Shown here one piece after another: positions 26,066 to 34,148 of a stretch of DNA of 42,190 nucleotides (position 1 is the stretch's first letter; each line of letters starts with the position of its first letter). The notes below the pieces were generated by a model, which was not told where the DNA came from, did not search any database, and saw only the letters and a program-made list of their open reading frames with translations. The position numbers and the translations under genes were made by a program. Where the stretch lies: NCBI GenBank assembly GCA_030699545.1, contig JAUYMC010000029.1, positions 1 through 42,190 on the forward strand, in the 5' to 3' direction. This DNA comes from Gemmatimonadales bacterium (GTDB lineage Bacteria > Gemmatimonadota > Gemmatimonadetes > Gemmatimonadales > GWC2-71-9).

Positions 26066-26283
26066 GCGCGCCGCGGCGCCGACAGCGCTAGCGCCGAGCG
26101 GTGACATTCCACGCAGTGCGCGGCGAACCGGTCGAGCGAGCCCAGCGTGACGATGAGCTGCGACCCGTCGCGGGGGCAGCGCAGATCCTCGAGCCCGCGC
26201 GCGAGGGCCTGCTCGACGATCACCCGGCATTCGTCGTTGTCGAACGGGGGGACGTTGGCCGTGTTGAAGGTCTGTCGATCCAT
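26062..26283 (-). CDS. Small zinc-ribbon-like protein coupled to TIR gene
   Basis: The 73-residue protein starts MDRQTFNTANVPPFDNDECR, contains 'LRCPRDGSQLIVTLGSLDRFAAHCVECHRSAL' and ends 'APRRA'. CP-x-DG plus C-x2-CH gives a half-canonical zinc ribbon, with possible ligands C36, C58, C61 and H62 (approximate numbering). GGAG lies 7 nt before the ATG at 26283; a longer reading upstream lacks a site. The TGA is nested with the TIR start, so the two are co-translated and could act as a sensor or inhibitor/effector pair. I do not recognise a named family. Confidence 0.6.
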   Translation of the reverse strand: MDRQTFNTANVPPFDNDECRVIVEQALARGLEDLRCPRDGSQLIVTLGSLDRFAAHCVECHRSALALSAPRRA

Positions 26284-26856
26284 GGCGGTTCTCCGAAAGG
26301 AGCGGCGACCGGGGTCCGAGATGGGCATCAGCGGCAATGCTATGCCAGGCTCCGGAAGGGGGCAAGCAGCGACAGACCCCCTACCTCATGCATTACCTGG
26401 TCGCTGCCTTGTCGCTCTGCCTGATGGTTGTTGGTGGTGGCGCGCTGCGGCCGAGCGCCGCGCGCGGGGGCACGAGAACGCTGCACCACCCCTCTGGCTC
26501 CATCGTTCTCTCTGAGATCCCGGAGACCGCTCCGGCTCGCCGGTCGGCGCCAGCCGACCGTGAGGTACGGCTTCCGCTGGCGGGTTGGGTGCGGGCCAGC
26601 CACACCCATCTTTCGGAAGGCAGTGCCGTGAACAGTGCCAACGCCCCCGGTGCTGGCTGGCGCTGGTAGGCGTGAGTTGTTTTGACGTGAGGAACAAGCA
26701 ACGCAGAAGGGGACGGGTCTCGGGGCGCAGCCGGGGGACACTCGACGGAGAACGCTCAGTCCTGCTGCTGTTTCTAAGGGCTAGGGAATTAGGAATCCTC
26801 TGCTCGCGCTGATGCTGCTTCCGTTCGCCCCCCGACTACCGCCGACGTCAACAGTA
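26284..26856. other. Gap with one doubtful secreted-peptide ORF
   Basis: The only suggestive reading frame is plus-strand 26388-26669 (93 residues, MHYLVAALSLCLMVVGGGA, a possible signal peptide, ending GAGWRW), with no Shine-Dalgarno and no recognisable family. Minus-strand frames here are low-complexity and lack support. The 3' end of the restriction-modification gene lies at 26857, and no clear terminator is visible. Confidence 0.3.
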
Positions 26857-29800
26857 CTAAGCCGCGCCTTGATAACGGCCGTCTGGATTCTGCTGCGCTT
26901 CGCCCATGACCTGCAGAATGTCTAAGTGCCGTCGGACTATATCGATCTTCGCTCCGCTGAACCGAGAGGCGACCTCCTCAGCGGTGAGCGCCTCTGCCGA
27001 CAGCAACTGTTTGATGGCGCCGATCTGACTGATAACATCGGTGGGCCAGACAGGCCGCTTCGTCCTCTTGGGAGTTGCTGGCGCGCCTTCAGTGAGACCG
27101 AGGCTGGGAGGGGCCACAGCGAGAGCCTTTCCGAAGAGGGGGATCTGGAAGTCGGGGCGCAACCAGCGCACCCTGCCGCTTTGTTCCTCCTTCAGACGCT
27201 CGTCGTGCAGCGCGACGAGCCGCTCAAGCATAACTTCGCCTTCGATCGGCCACGTCCAACCATAGGCGTTCGCGACCAGCGCGTCGAGGTCTTCGTGCAG
27301 ATCCTTCAGGATCCCGCAAGCCGCGATCTCGTGGATCTTGCGCTCCATGGGCGTCAGCGGTTCGCCGCTCTTCAGTTTTTCGACGACGTTGTACATGCGC
27401 GTCATCGTGACAGCGCGGTCGCGCTCGATGGCTGCCCTGCGATGGGCATCTAGTTTTTCGGCCACCTTGCCGATCTTTTCGCGCAGATCGGACGGAGGGT
27501 CCGGCAAAGGAAAGGGGTCGAAGCATACCGACTTGTTGTATCGGGGGCGGTCCTCAAGCGTACCACCCGCAGCAAGCGCCCAAGACACGTGAATGGAGGA
27601 GCTGAGGACGCCTAGATGCCAAGCATCCGCTGACGCGATTGCGATCAGCATGTTGTCAGGAGCGACTCTCTCATCAAGAAATACAAAGAACCGATGTTTC
27701 GCCGTCTCGGGTGTAGCGATGTACCTCGGGAGCCCGTGAAGCGCTGTTCTGAGCTCCTTTCTCGGCCAGCCGAATCGCCACCAGAACTCACGGATTGTAT
27801 CACGCCGATTCGCGTCTCGATCCGGCTTCACTCGCGCGCGGACAATGTCGAAAAGAACCGGATACTGTCGGGCCTCGTCCTCGGTCATGTACCCGAAATC
27901 GATTACATAGGCGTTTCGGGGACGTGCTGCCAAGTCCTTTCCGTTTCTGTACGGGCGTAGCACCCACGAGGTCCGCGGCTGTTCGGCGAGCAATGCCTGG
28001 GCGGCCTGCTCTTCGACGATGAAGCCTGGACCGTACAGCGCGAATCCCATTGAAGAGATGCCCTCGTTAGCCAGGAGCGGCGTGCCGGCAGTCGAGGCCA
28101 CATTGGCGTGCGCGCTGAAGTCAGGGTTCAAAGCCTTCACGGCAGCAGTCCTGACGATCTCTCCGCTGTCAGACACTTCCACGAGCAGCGCGCTCGGAGG
28201 GTTGAGTGCCATGACCGTCATGGCTACCCGCACGGCAGCTCCATCCACTTCGTCCACCCACGGATGGTCAGGCACGGCCCAAGATGGCCTCGCACCCTTC
28301 GCAAATGCGGCCTCTACTACGGGCCGCTGGTGGACTTGTGTGATCGAGTTCGTAGTGATGAGGCCAGCCCGCAGCGCGGATCCGGTTGCGACAAGGTCCG
28401 CAGCTCGGTCCCACCAGTACAGCACGTAGTCCGTACGCTCGGCTAGGTGATCGAAAGTTGCCCTTAAAGCGTCAACATACCCATCACCAAGAGCATCTCG
28501 CATCCGCTTCGACCCGAGGTAAGGCGGATTCCCGAAGATGAAGTCGGCCGTGGGCCACGTCGCCGGGCGCGGGTTCACGTACTCCATGTACTTCACGATT
28601 GCGGCGGGATCAGGCACCAGCTCGCCTGTCACAGGGTGCTTGATCCGAGGGGTGGGATCGAGGCGATCACGGCTTGGATCGTGTCGGATCTCATCCCACA
28701 CCAGAATCGCGTCTCGACATTCGATCGTCCCGGTGTCCTCGAGGATGGGCTCCTGTGGGCGATGTGCGTGATGGGCGCGCCAGAACTGGTGATACCCGAT
28801 CCATAGCACCAGCTCTGCGATCTCCCTTGCCCACAGCTTGATCTCGATCCCGAAGAACTGCTTCGGGTGCACCTCGTCGAATAGGATTTCGTGCTTGCCG
28901 GTCACCTCCTCCAGCTCGCGCAGCACCTCCAGCTCAACTCGTTTAACGATGTGCAGAGTGACGTAAAGAAAGTTGCCGGACCCGCAGGCCGGATCCAGGA
29001 ACCGCAGCCCCTTTAACCAGTGGTGGAAGGCACGCAGCCGCTTCTCAGCGTCCTTTTTCTTTCCCGCTTCTCGCAACTGAAGCACCGCTGCCTGCTCTGC
29101 CTTCCATCGCTCACGAACCGGCTCTTCCACGGTGGGGCGTACCACGCGCTCGACGAACTCGCGCGGCGTGAACTCGGCGCCCAACCGATGGCGTTCCTCG
29201 GGGTCGAGCGCCCGCGTGAGCAGCGTACCGAAGATTGCCGGTTCGACATCCTGCCAGTCGGCCTCTCCCGCCAGGCGCAGAATGAGGATCGCTTGCTTCG
29301 TGAGGGGAAGGGCCTCGGAGTCCCGAAAGAAGTGGCCGTTGAAGCGCGGCAGCTTCTTGAACACGAACTTGTCCCCGATGTCCATTGCCTTCCAAAGCGC
29401 GGCAGCCTGCTCGGGGAACGCGGTCGGGTCGTCCGTGCAACGCTCGAGAACTTGGCGGAAGGGCTCGTCCGGCAACAGGCCGATGTCCTCTGCGAAGATG
29501 GTGAACACACACCGCATGATGAAGCGCGCGACACGCTTTTGCTCATGGCCCTGGTCCTCGAGCGTCCGCGCGAGGTTAGCCAGGTGCCCTGCGACATCCT
29601 TGGTGACCGCTTCCGCACGAGCGCGCGGGTCGAGCGAGGATGGATCAGTCCAGATGGCGCGTAGGAACGCGGCGTCGTCCGGCCGTTGGTGCAGGAGCGT
29701 CAAATCGATGCGGCGGCCGGCCTGCCAATCGCCGTAGTTGCCATCCCAGCGATCCCAGACGATGAGTGTCCGGGCCACATGCATGACCATTACAAAAGGA

Positions 29801-30132
29801 GGCATCCCTCCGGGTGCGTAGGTGACATAGTTCCGCACCTGCCCGAAGGCTCGTCGCAACAATAGATCGCTCGACCGTCCGCTTTCCTCGTCCTTCGCCT
29901 CGATCGCGAAGTAGTCGCGGCGGTAGCAGTCGATATAGTTAGGGACCTCGTCGCCAGCCTTCGTAACAACCCTGATTGCGAGTTCGAACTGGTACCCCCC
30001 GCCGGCCGGTCCCGGACGCGCAACGTCGAGCGCATCGCAGAGTTCAATGAGGTAGGACTGGAAGTTGGCACGTTCGGCGGCCCGAGCATCGGCCCACCGC
30101 TCAGCCAGCGCGCGAAGTGGCTCGGCAGACAT
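26857..30132 (-). CDS. MmeI-like single-chain (type IIL) restriction-modification enzyme
   Basis: The 1091-residue protein combines nuclease, methyltransferase and target recognition. The N-terminus has a PD-(D/E)XK motif, 'YIDCYRRDYFAIEAKDEE' (D68, E78-A-K80), then a helical linker with 'RFIMRCVFTIFAEDIGLL' and 'GAEFTPREFVERVV'. The N6-adenine methyltransferase core has SAM motif 'DPACGSGNFLY' near residue 379 and catalytic 'NPPYLG' near 532. A target-recognition part follows ('VLRPYRNGKDL', 'NRRDTIREFWWRFGWPR', 'YIATPETAKHRFF') and then a C-terminal domain. Nuclease and methylase motifs both look intact. It should methylate one strand and cut at a distance; the specificity cannot be read by eye. 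Confidence 0.9.
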   Translation of the reverse strand: MSAEPLRALAERWADARAAERANFQSYLIELCDALDVARPGPAGGGYQFELAIRVVTKAGDEVPNYIDCYRRDYFAIEAKDEESGRSSDLLLRRAFGQVRNYVTYAPGGMPPFVMVMHVARTLIVWDRWDGNYGDWQAGRRIDLTLLHQRPDDAAFLRAIWTDPSSLDPRARAEAVTKDVAGHLANLARTLEDQGHEQKRVARFIMRCVFTIFAEDIGLLPDEPFRQVLERCTDDPTAFPEQAAALWKAMDIGDKFVFKKLPRFNGHFFRDSEALPLTKQAILILRLAGEADWQDVEPAIFGTLLTRALDPEERHRLGAEFTPREFVERVVRPTVEEPVRERWKAEQAAVLQLREAGKKKDAEKRLRAFHHWLKGLRFLDPACGSGNFLYVTLHIVKRVELEVLRELEEVTGKHEILFDEVHPKQFFGIEIKLWAREIAELVLWIGYHQFWRAHHAHRPQEPILEDTGTIECRDAILVWDEIRHDPSRDRLDPTPRIKHPVTGELVPDPAAIVKYMEYVNPRPATWPTADFIFGNPPYLGSKRMRDALGDGYVDALRATFDHLAERTDYVLYWWDRAADLVATGSALRAGLITTNSITQVHQRPVVEAAFAKGARPSWAVPDHPWVDEVDGAAVRVAMTVMALNPPSALLVEVSDSGEIVRTAAVKALNPDFSAHANVASTAGTPLLANEGISSMGFALYGPGFIVEEQAAQALLAEQPRTSWVLRPYRNGKDLAARPRNAYVIDFGYMTEDEARQYPVLFDIVRARVKPDRDANRRDTIREFWWRFGWPRKELRTALHGLPRYIATPETAKHRFFVFLDERVAPDNMLIAIASADAWHLGVLSSSIHVSWALAAGGTLEDRPRYNKSVCFDPFPLPDPPSDLREKIGKVAEKLDAHRRAAIERDRAVTMTRMYNVVEKLKSGEPLTPMERKIHEIAACGILKDLHEDLDALVANAYGWTWPIEGEVMLERLVALHDERLKEEQSGRVRWLRPDFQIPLFGKALAVAPPSLGLTEGAPATPKRTKRPVWPTDVISQIGAIKQLLSAEALTAEEVASRFSGAKIDIVRRHLDILQVMGEAQQNPDGRYQGAA

Positions 30133-30537
30133 GGCTGACGAATATGGAGTGGGAAGAACGGACGGGCTACGAGCGCTTCACGGTGGTCAGAGCCCTCCGA
30201 TTGGAGATGAGTAACTGCAGGGAGTTACGGCTTGATCCCGCAGGCTGAATGGAGATTGACGCGCGGTTGACCCTATCGCCTCAACGTCGGTGAGTGCTCC
30301 TATCGCTGATTCCGCTCGATCACGCGCTTCCAGCCGTCCAAGCGTACCTCGCGAGCCGCGACGTGCCGCCACCTCACTAGCGGTCTTGGTTTTGCACGAG
30401 TTTTTCCTGCGGATCGAATGAACTGAATCGCTTCTGCCTGTGGTCGCTGACTCGCCCTTGCGATATCTGGATCAGTTGATCCGGCGAGCACCACCACCAG
30501 ATAGGATCCTAGAGCGCGAAAAGATTCCCTTTGGCAT
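30133..30537. other. Gap with a weak minus-strand small ORF
   Basis: The 405-bp interval has AT content higher than its flanks. Minus-strand 30300-30560 could encode 86 residues (MENGRSTECQRES to VIERNQR, basic, with 'AIQFIRSAGKTRAKP' and 'LVRWRHVAAREVRLDGWKRV') overlapping the end of the neighbouring gene by 23 nt. I recognise no family and rate it low. The promoter of the type IIL gene should lie near 30133-30230 but I cannot fix it. Confidence 0.3.
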
Positions 30538-31998
30538 TCAGTGCTCCGACCGTTCTCCAAACGCGGCCTCGAGAAGCACAGCGAGCACTCCCTCGGCCGT
30601 CCGTAAAACGATGCGCTGCGCTTCTGGGTTTAACGATCGGCCCAAGCCATGCGTGTCTCCGTGTAGAATCTGTATGAGCTCGACGGTCCGCCCGACGTCA
30701 GCGTCCACGAATTCCTCGTAGGCGGTCCCTTTAAGATGGCGGAAGATATATCGAACTCGGAGTGCACGACTCGGACGACCATTGGGGAAGTCCTCGGGCC
30801 GCGATTCCTTCCACTCCCTGAGTGCTCGATCGGGGGCGAGCTCGTGGAGAACGTGAGTGAGGAGCTCGCGCAACGAAGTGGCCATGTGGCGCGTCGAATC
30901 GGGACCGCCCGATACGATCGCATGCGCGGCGCCCCGATAAGTCGTGACAAGTTCCGGATTCACCCGTTCAAGAAGGGGCTCAACGCGCAGCGCGGCGAGC
31001 TCGAGTCTTTCGATCGCCGCTGTGGGTTCGTTCTCTACCGGCGAGCCGGCGACCGCTGCGGCCGCGCGCGACGCGGAAAAAACCTCAATGCCAGGTGCCT
31101 CTTGGAGCCACGGGACCACCGGCGGGGTAGCCTGCCTTTCCCAATCAACCCAGACGGCGTGCGAGGCACGAGCAAGCGACGCTAAGCCCTGTGAAAGTGC
31201 CTCCGCTGCCGCTCCAGTCTGTCCCCGAATACCGGCCAGCACATTGAGCTGGGCTTCGTGAACCGCGGCTGCGCGAAAACCATCAGTGATGGCTGCTAAG
31301 GCCGATGGAAGGCTCGTCAGCCGCGCGTTCGCCGCTGCCGCAGAAGCCATGTCGGCCAGGAGGTTGGTGTGCCGCTCGGTGGCCAGCAGGAGGGTTTGGT
31401 GCGGTAAGACCGACTCCTGCAGTCGGGCGGCCGCATCCATCATCCGGATCGGCCCGGTTATCGACTTACGCATCTCCTCGCTCGCCTCGAGCAGGCGGAC
31501 GGGTCCGAGCATCGACGTCCGCCATTTTGCCTGACTTTGGATGAACGAGTCCATGACCCGCATGAACAAGGGCGGCTGGAGTGCCGCCATCATTCGGCGA
31601 GCACCGCGTTCCGCGATCTCAAAACCGGACGACAGCGACTTTCGGACGGACTCCCGCGCGTCCTCGAGATGTCGGTCCACCGCCTCGACAAAAGCTTCCG
31701 GGAGTTGCTTCCCCTCAATCGGACACTTCAATCCGAGGCGATGCCCCGCCCACGCGACCGCGAGCGCATCGCGGTCCTCAGCCGGCCATGACCGGAATTC
31801 CTCAAGACTCGGTGTCGGCAACAGCAGGTGATCGTGAAGTGCGCGCAGGACGAGCTCGACCGTCGCGCCGTGTTCTTTGCGAAGATCCTCCAGTGCAAAC
31901 GTGGACTTGTAGCTCACCCAACGGAGCGACACGACGCCATGAATTGGCGTCTGCACCTCGATAGGATCCGGCGTTCGCGCGACAAAGGCCACAGGCAA
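30538..31998 (-). CDS. Unknown defence-type protein, possible pPIWI-associated-nuclease-like C-terminus
   Basis: The 486-residue soluble protein has no close family I can name for its N-terminal part ('VVSLRWVSYKSTFALEDLRKEHGATVELVLRALHD'). A long alanine-rich helical middle (about 130-330) looks like coiled-coil or repeat helices. The C-terminal ~140 residues, 'NPELVTTYRGAAHAIVSGGPDSTRHMATSLRELLTHVLHELAP', 'RPSRALRVRYIFRHL' and 'VELIQILHGDTHGLGRSL', resemble the predicted pPIWI-associating nuclease (pP_pnuc) or related helical domains found in bacterial conflict systems. Start is a TTG at 31998, uncertain. It sits upstream of a restriction-modification gene on the same strand. Confidence 0.5.
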   Translation of the reverse strand: MPVAFVARTPDPIEVQTPIHGVVSLRWVSYKSTFALEDLRKEHGATVELVLRALHDHLLLPTPSLEEFRSWPAEDRDALAVAWAGHRLGLKCPIEGKQLPEAFVEAVDRHLEDARESVRKSLSSGFEIAERGARRMMAALQPPLFMRVMDSFIQSQAKWRTSMLGPVRLLEASEEMRKSITGPIRMMDAAARLQESVLPHQTLLLATERHTNLLADMASAAAANARLTSLPSALAAITDGFRAAAVHEAQLNVLAGIRGQTGAAAEALSQGLASLARASHAVWVDWERQATPPVVPWLQEAPGIEVFSASRAAAAVAGSPVENEPTAAIERLELAALRVEPLLERVNPELVTTYRGAAHAIVSGGPDSTRHMATSLRELLTHVLHELAPDRALREWKESRPEDFPNGRPSRALRVRYIFRHLKGTAYEEFVDADVGRTVELIQILHGDTHGLGRSLNPEAQRIVLRTAEGVLAVLLEAAFGERSEH

Positions 31999-32009
31999 CT
32001 CGCGGAGAT

Positions 32010-32192
32010 GGACAACGACCCGACGAAACTACGTAACGTTGGATACTGTTCAGAGCCAACCTCTCCCTCGCGTCGACGCGATTCGAGCTGCATGCGGGCG
32101 AGGCAACGAAAGCGCAGGATCTGTTCCGGGCGCTGACGCCGGCGAACAGGGCGCCGCTGGTTTCCTTCCTTGAAACTCTGTTAGGCGTCTAA
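32010..32192 (+). pseudogene. Remnant of a di-heme cytochrome c peroxidase-like gene
   Basis: A plus-strand reading gives 'NDPTKLRNV' (near 32014-32040, the pattern of the 'TPxLRNV' motif of CCP/MauG-like di-heme proteins). After a frame change, 32046-32192 gives 'LFRANLSLASTRFELHAGEATKAQDLFRALTPANRAPLVSFLETLLGV' and stop, like the C-terminal end of di-heme peroxidases ('xHxGEA...FxxLsxxxRxxLlxFLxtL'). Both heme CxxCH motifs are absent. The 5' part appears replaced by the opposite-strand gene at 30538-31998. The stop lies inside the 13-bp repeat array. Confidence 0.5.
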
Positions 32193-32231
32193 CAAAGACG
32201 TCTAACAAAGGCGTCGAACGAAGGCGTTAAC
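32184..32231. repeat. 13-bp tandem repeat, about 3.7 units
   Basis: Units read AGGCGTCTAACAA-like, AGACGTCTAACAA, AGGCGTCGAACGA and AGGCGTTAACT, starting directly after GTT at 32180-32182. GTTAGGC next to GTCTAAC at the left edge resembles integron attC core half-sites (GTTRRRY and RYYYAAC), but they abut instead of flanking a stem, so I do not call an attC site. Confidence 0.6.
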
Positions 32232-32429
32232 TGCTTGGCGGCGGGTGCGCGTAGAGCCGCTGGATAAGCTTCAACACAAAGACGCATCGGCCCTTCAGTA
32301 TGCTGATGAACCGCCCCTGTTCCACGAGACGGAGTTGCCCAAGAGGTTTCGTGCGCAGAGCCGCGGGCGCCGCCGATCCGCGCCGTTCGCGCCCCGCGTC
32401 GCACGCGCGAGGGGACAATAGGGGGACAG
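32227..32429 (-). other. Non-coding or degraded interval with a doubtful small ORF
   Basis: A minus-strand frame ends 'LGQLRLVEQGRFISILKGRCVFVLKLIQRLYAHPPPSS' with stop at 32227; the order of motifs faintly recalls RelE/HigB-type toxins (arginine-rich core, '...KTP' end) but the key residues do not line up. Everything upstream of it in the frame is low-complexity. The inverted-repeat arm at 32419-32429 bounds the interval. Confidence 0.25.
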
Positions 32430-33187
32430 CTACTTGTCGCGCAGCGCCGGGTCGATCGCCTCCGTCAGCCGCGCCACACAGGCCCGCAGATCCGCGAGCT
32501 CGGCGGCCGCGTTCGCCTGATCGGCGGGCGTCCGCTTGGCGACGTCGGTCTCGACGTGTGACGCCGTCATGACCCGGTAGTACAGGCCGTACGCCTCCCG
32601 GATCGACCGCGCCACGCGCGGCGAGGCGTGCGGCGCGGACGTGACCGCACGCTGCAGTCTCTCCTCGACCTCGTCAGTCGCCTCGCCCAGGTACAGCCCC
32701 TGCAACGACGGCAGGCCCCCGCCGCGAGCCACCCCCTCAAGCGAGGACACCCACACGCGCACAACCCGACGGACGGCATAGGCGTCGACGCTGACCGCCG
32801 TGTCGACGCTCGCGCGCTCGCGGAACCGTTCGAGGATAGGCAAGAACAGCGCGACGACCGCCGCCACGCCCACGATGATCGTGGCCCACTCGGCCACGGT
32901 GCCCACGAGCCCGCGCCCCGACTGGACGACCCACACCGTGTCCACGACGCGGATCGTGTCCACGACGCGGACGGTGTCAGGGACGGTCGCGACCGCTTGC
33001 GTCAGCATGGCGCCGGGAAGCTACGCCGACTCGCGTCAGGCCGCACGGCCGGCGAGCCCCGCCCCCCGGCGCGTGGGGCTGCTGCCGAGCCGGCCGGCGG
33101 AACCCGGGAGGTTTCTACAGTCTCCCGGCATCGGAGAGTGCAGACTCCAGCGGCCTTCTCTGAGCCCTGTCCCCCCGCTGTCCCCCT
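32419..33187. repeat. 11-bp inverted repeats flanking a single gene (769-bp unit)
   Basis: AGGGGGACAGC at 32419-32429 is matched exactly by its complement GCTGTCCCCCT at 33177-33187. The left copy abuts the stop codon of the 32430-33008 gene, and the right copy lies 168 bp upstream of its start. GGGGACA-type runs continue outside both arms. No transposase is present, so at most this would be a non-autonomous cassette. Confidence 0.4.
32430..33008 (-). CDS. Membrane-anchored protein of unknown function
   Basis: The 192-residue protein begins with a repeated 'VRVVDTIRVVDTVWVV' segment, encoded by two near-identical 18-bp units at 32938-32973. One membrane helix 'WATIIVGVAAVVALFLPIL' (about 41-59) follows, then a cytoplasmic helical domain ('RERASVDTAVSVDAYAVRRVVRVWVSSLEG', 'SIREAYGLYYRVMTASHVETDVAKRTPADQANAAAELADL'). 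I recognise no family. Several neighbours in this island are also small membrane-anchored proteins, so a role in sensing or conflict is possible but unproven. Confidence 0.6.
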   Translation of the reverse strand: MLTQAVATVPDTVRVVDTIRVVDTVWVVQSGRGLVGTVAEWATIIVGVAAVVALFLPILERFRERASVDTAVSVDAYAVRRVVRVWVSSLEGVARGGGLPSLQGLYLGEATDEVEERLQRAVTSAPHASPRVARSIREAYGLYYRVMTASHVETDVAKRTPADQANAAAELADLRACVARLTEAIDPALRDK

Positions 33188-33433
33188 GCCCTACCCCTCG
33201 ACGCGCGCCCTCGAGCTCGAAGCCGCGTCGGCGCGAGGTACACACGCGGTAATCGCCCCCGCCGGTGTCGCCCACGGCACGCGCGCGAGAGGTCCCGGCG
33301 AGACGTGGGGCCGGCATCGCCGGCGCGTGAAATCGCGAAAGGGGAAAAGCAACCGTGGGGCCCCCAGGCACCGAGCGCGTCGGGTTTCGTCGTGTATGTT
33401 CAGTTGGACCAATGCCTGTCCTGAGGTGGACCT
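33009..33433. other. Gap without recognisable genes
   Basis: The 425-bp interval is GC-rich with C/G runs and the right inverted-repeat arm (33177-33187). No frame on either strand shows a recognisable protein. It must hold the promoters of the divergent genes at 33008 and 33434. A possible -35 TTGGAC occurs near 33411 but I see no convincing -10. Confidence 0.4.
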
Positions 33434-33847
33434 GTGCAACTCAAGTACGCGCATCTCACCGATTTTGCGACCGTCGGCAACAACGGGAAGCTGATTCTAG
33501 TCGGGATATTCTCCAACATCTTCGACGCGCTCAAGGTGAAGCCCATTCCGTTCCCACAGTTCCACCTTGTCGCCGTGTTCGAGGCTCATGTAACAGAGGG
33601 CACCGAGCACAAGCTGACGGTGCGCTTCGTCGATGGCGACGGCCGGCCGGTGATACCGGAGTTCCACGGGCCAATCAAGTTCAAGCCCACGCGGAAGGGC
33701 CGACCGATGGAGGGGAACGTGTTGATTGGGTTCGGGCCGGGAACCGTGAAGGTCCCCGAGCACGGAGACTACGAGTTCCGCTTCCAGATCGACGACCATG
33801 ATGCGGGGGGTGTGATCGTGGCCGTGACGCCCCCCGTTTCTGGATGA
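33434..33847 (+). CDS. DUF6941-like protein
   Basis: The 137-residue protein starts at a GTG with AGGTGGA upstream: 'MQLKYAHLTDFATVGNNGKLILVGIFSNIFDALKVKPIPFPQFHLVAVFEA'. The rest is a beta-sandwich-like sequence ending 'HGDYEFRFQIDDHDAGGVIVAV'. The opening, 'xxxAxxxDxAxxxxxGKLxxxGxFxxIxxxxxP', is how I recognise DUF6941, whose function is unknown. It is translationally coupled to the HicA-like gene (ATGA at 33844), an unusual partner for a toxin-antitoxin pair, so it may be a third component or a passenger. Confidence 0.65.
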   Translation: MQLKYAHLTDFATVGNNGKLILVGIFSNIFDALKVKPIPFPQFHLVAVFEAHVTEGTEHKLTVRFVDGDGRPVIPEFHGPIKFKPTRKGRPMEGNVLIGFGPGTVKVPEHGDYEFRFQIDDHDAGGVIVAVTPPVSG

Positions 33848-34146
33848 GTCGGTGGCGAAAGTTCTGGATGAGCAAATGGCGTAAGTTATTGGTGCGTATG
33901 CTTCAAGACCGCGACCCGCGGAACTATAGCTATGCGGATGCGGTACGAGTATTACGAGGTCTCGATTTCGCTCTTGCGCCTCACGGCGCCGGAAGCCACC
34001 GTTGCTGGCGCGCGGTCGCACCGTCGGGAACCGTGGTGGTCATTGGCCTCGTTGATGGAGGTCACGGATCACTGAAGCCGTACTTGATTCGCGACATGAT
34101 TGGCCAGCTACGGACGAACGCGATGATACCCGCCGACCTGGAGTAG
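33844..34146 (+). CDS. hicA: HicA-like mRNA interferase toxin
   Basis: The 100-residue protein has the double-stranded RNA-binding-like HicA pattern: 'NYSYADAVRVLRGLDFALAPHGAGSHRCWRAVAPSGTVVVIGLVDGGHGSLKPYLIRDMIGQL'. The catalytic histidine is H52 in 'GAGSHRCW', and the final helix 'IRDMIGQL' is usual. About 25 residues precede the core; ATG at 33868 could be the true start and would give a normal HicA size. HicA toxins cleave mRNA. The HicB-like antitoxin gene follows after 2 nt. Confidence 0.75.
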   Translation: MSRWRKFWMSKWRKLLVRMLQDRDPRNYSYADAVRVLRGLDFALAPHGAGSHRCWRAVAPSGTVVVIGLVDGGHGSLKPYLIRDMIGQLRTNAMIPADLE

Positions 34147-34148
34147 AT

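Noticed and set aside
26340-26741. 133-codon minus-strand ORF between the zinc-ribbon and restriction-modification genes
   Set aside because: No ribosome-binding site, biased composition and no recognisable domain.
32180-32240. Integron attC site
   Set aside because: GTTRRRY and RYYYAAC cores abut instead of flanking an imperfect palindrome, and no integrase is visible; kept only as a tandem repeat.
32227-32404. RelE/HigB toxin gene
   Set aside because: Only a vague order of residues matches; conserved catalytic residues and a credible start are missing.
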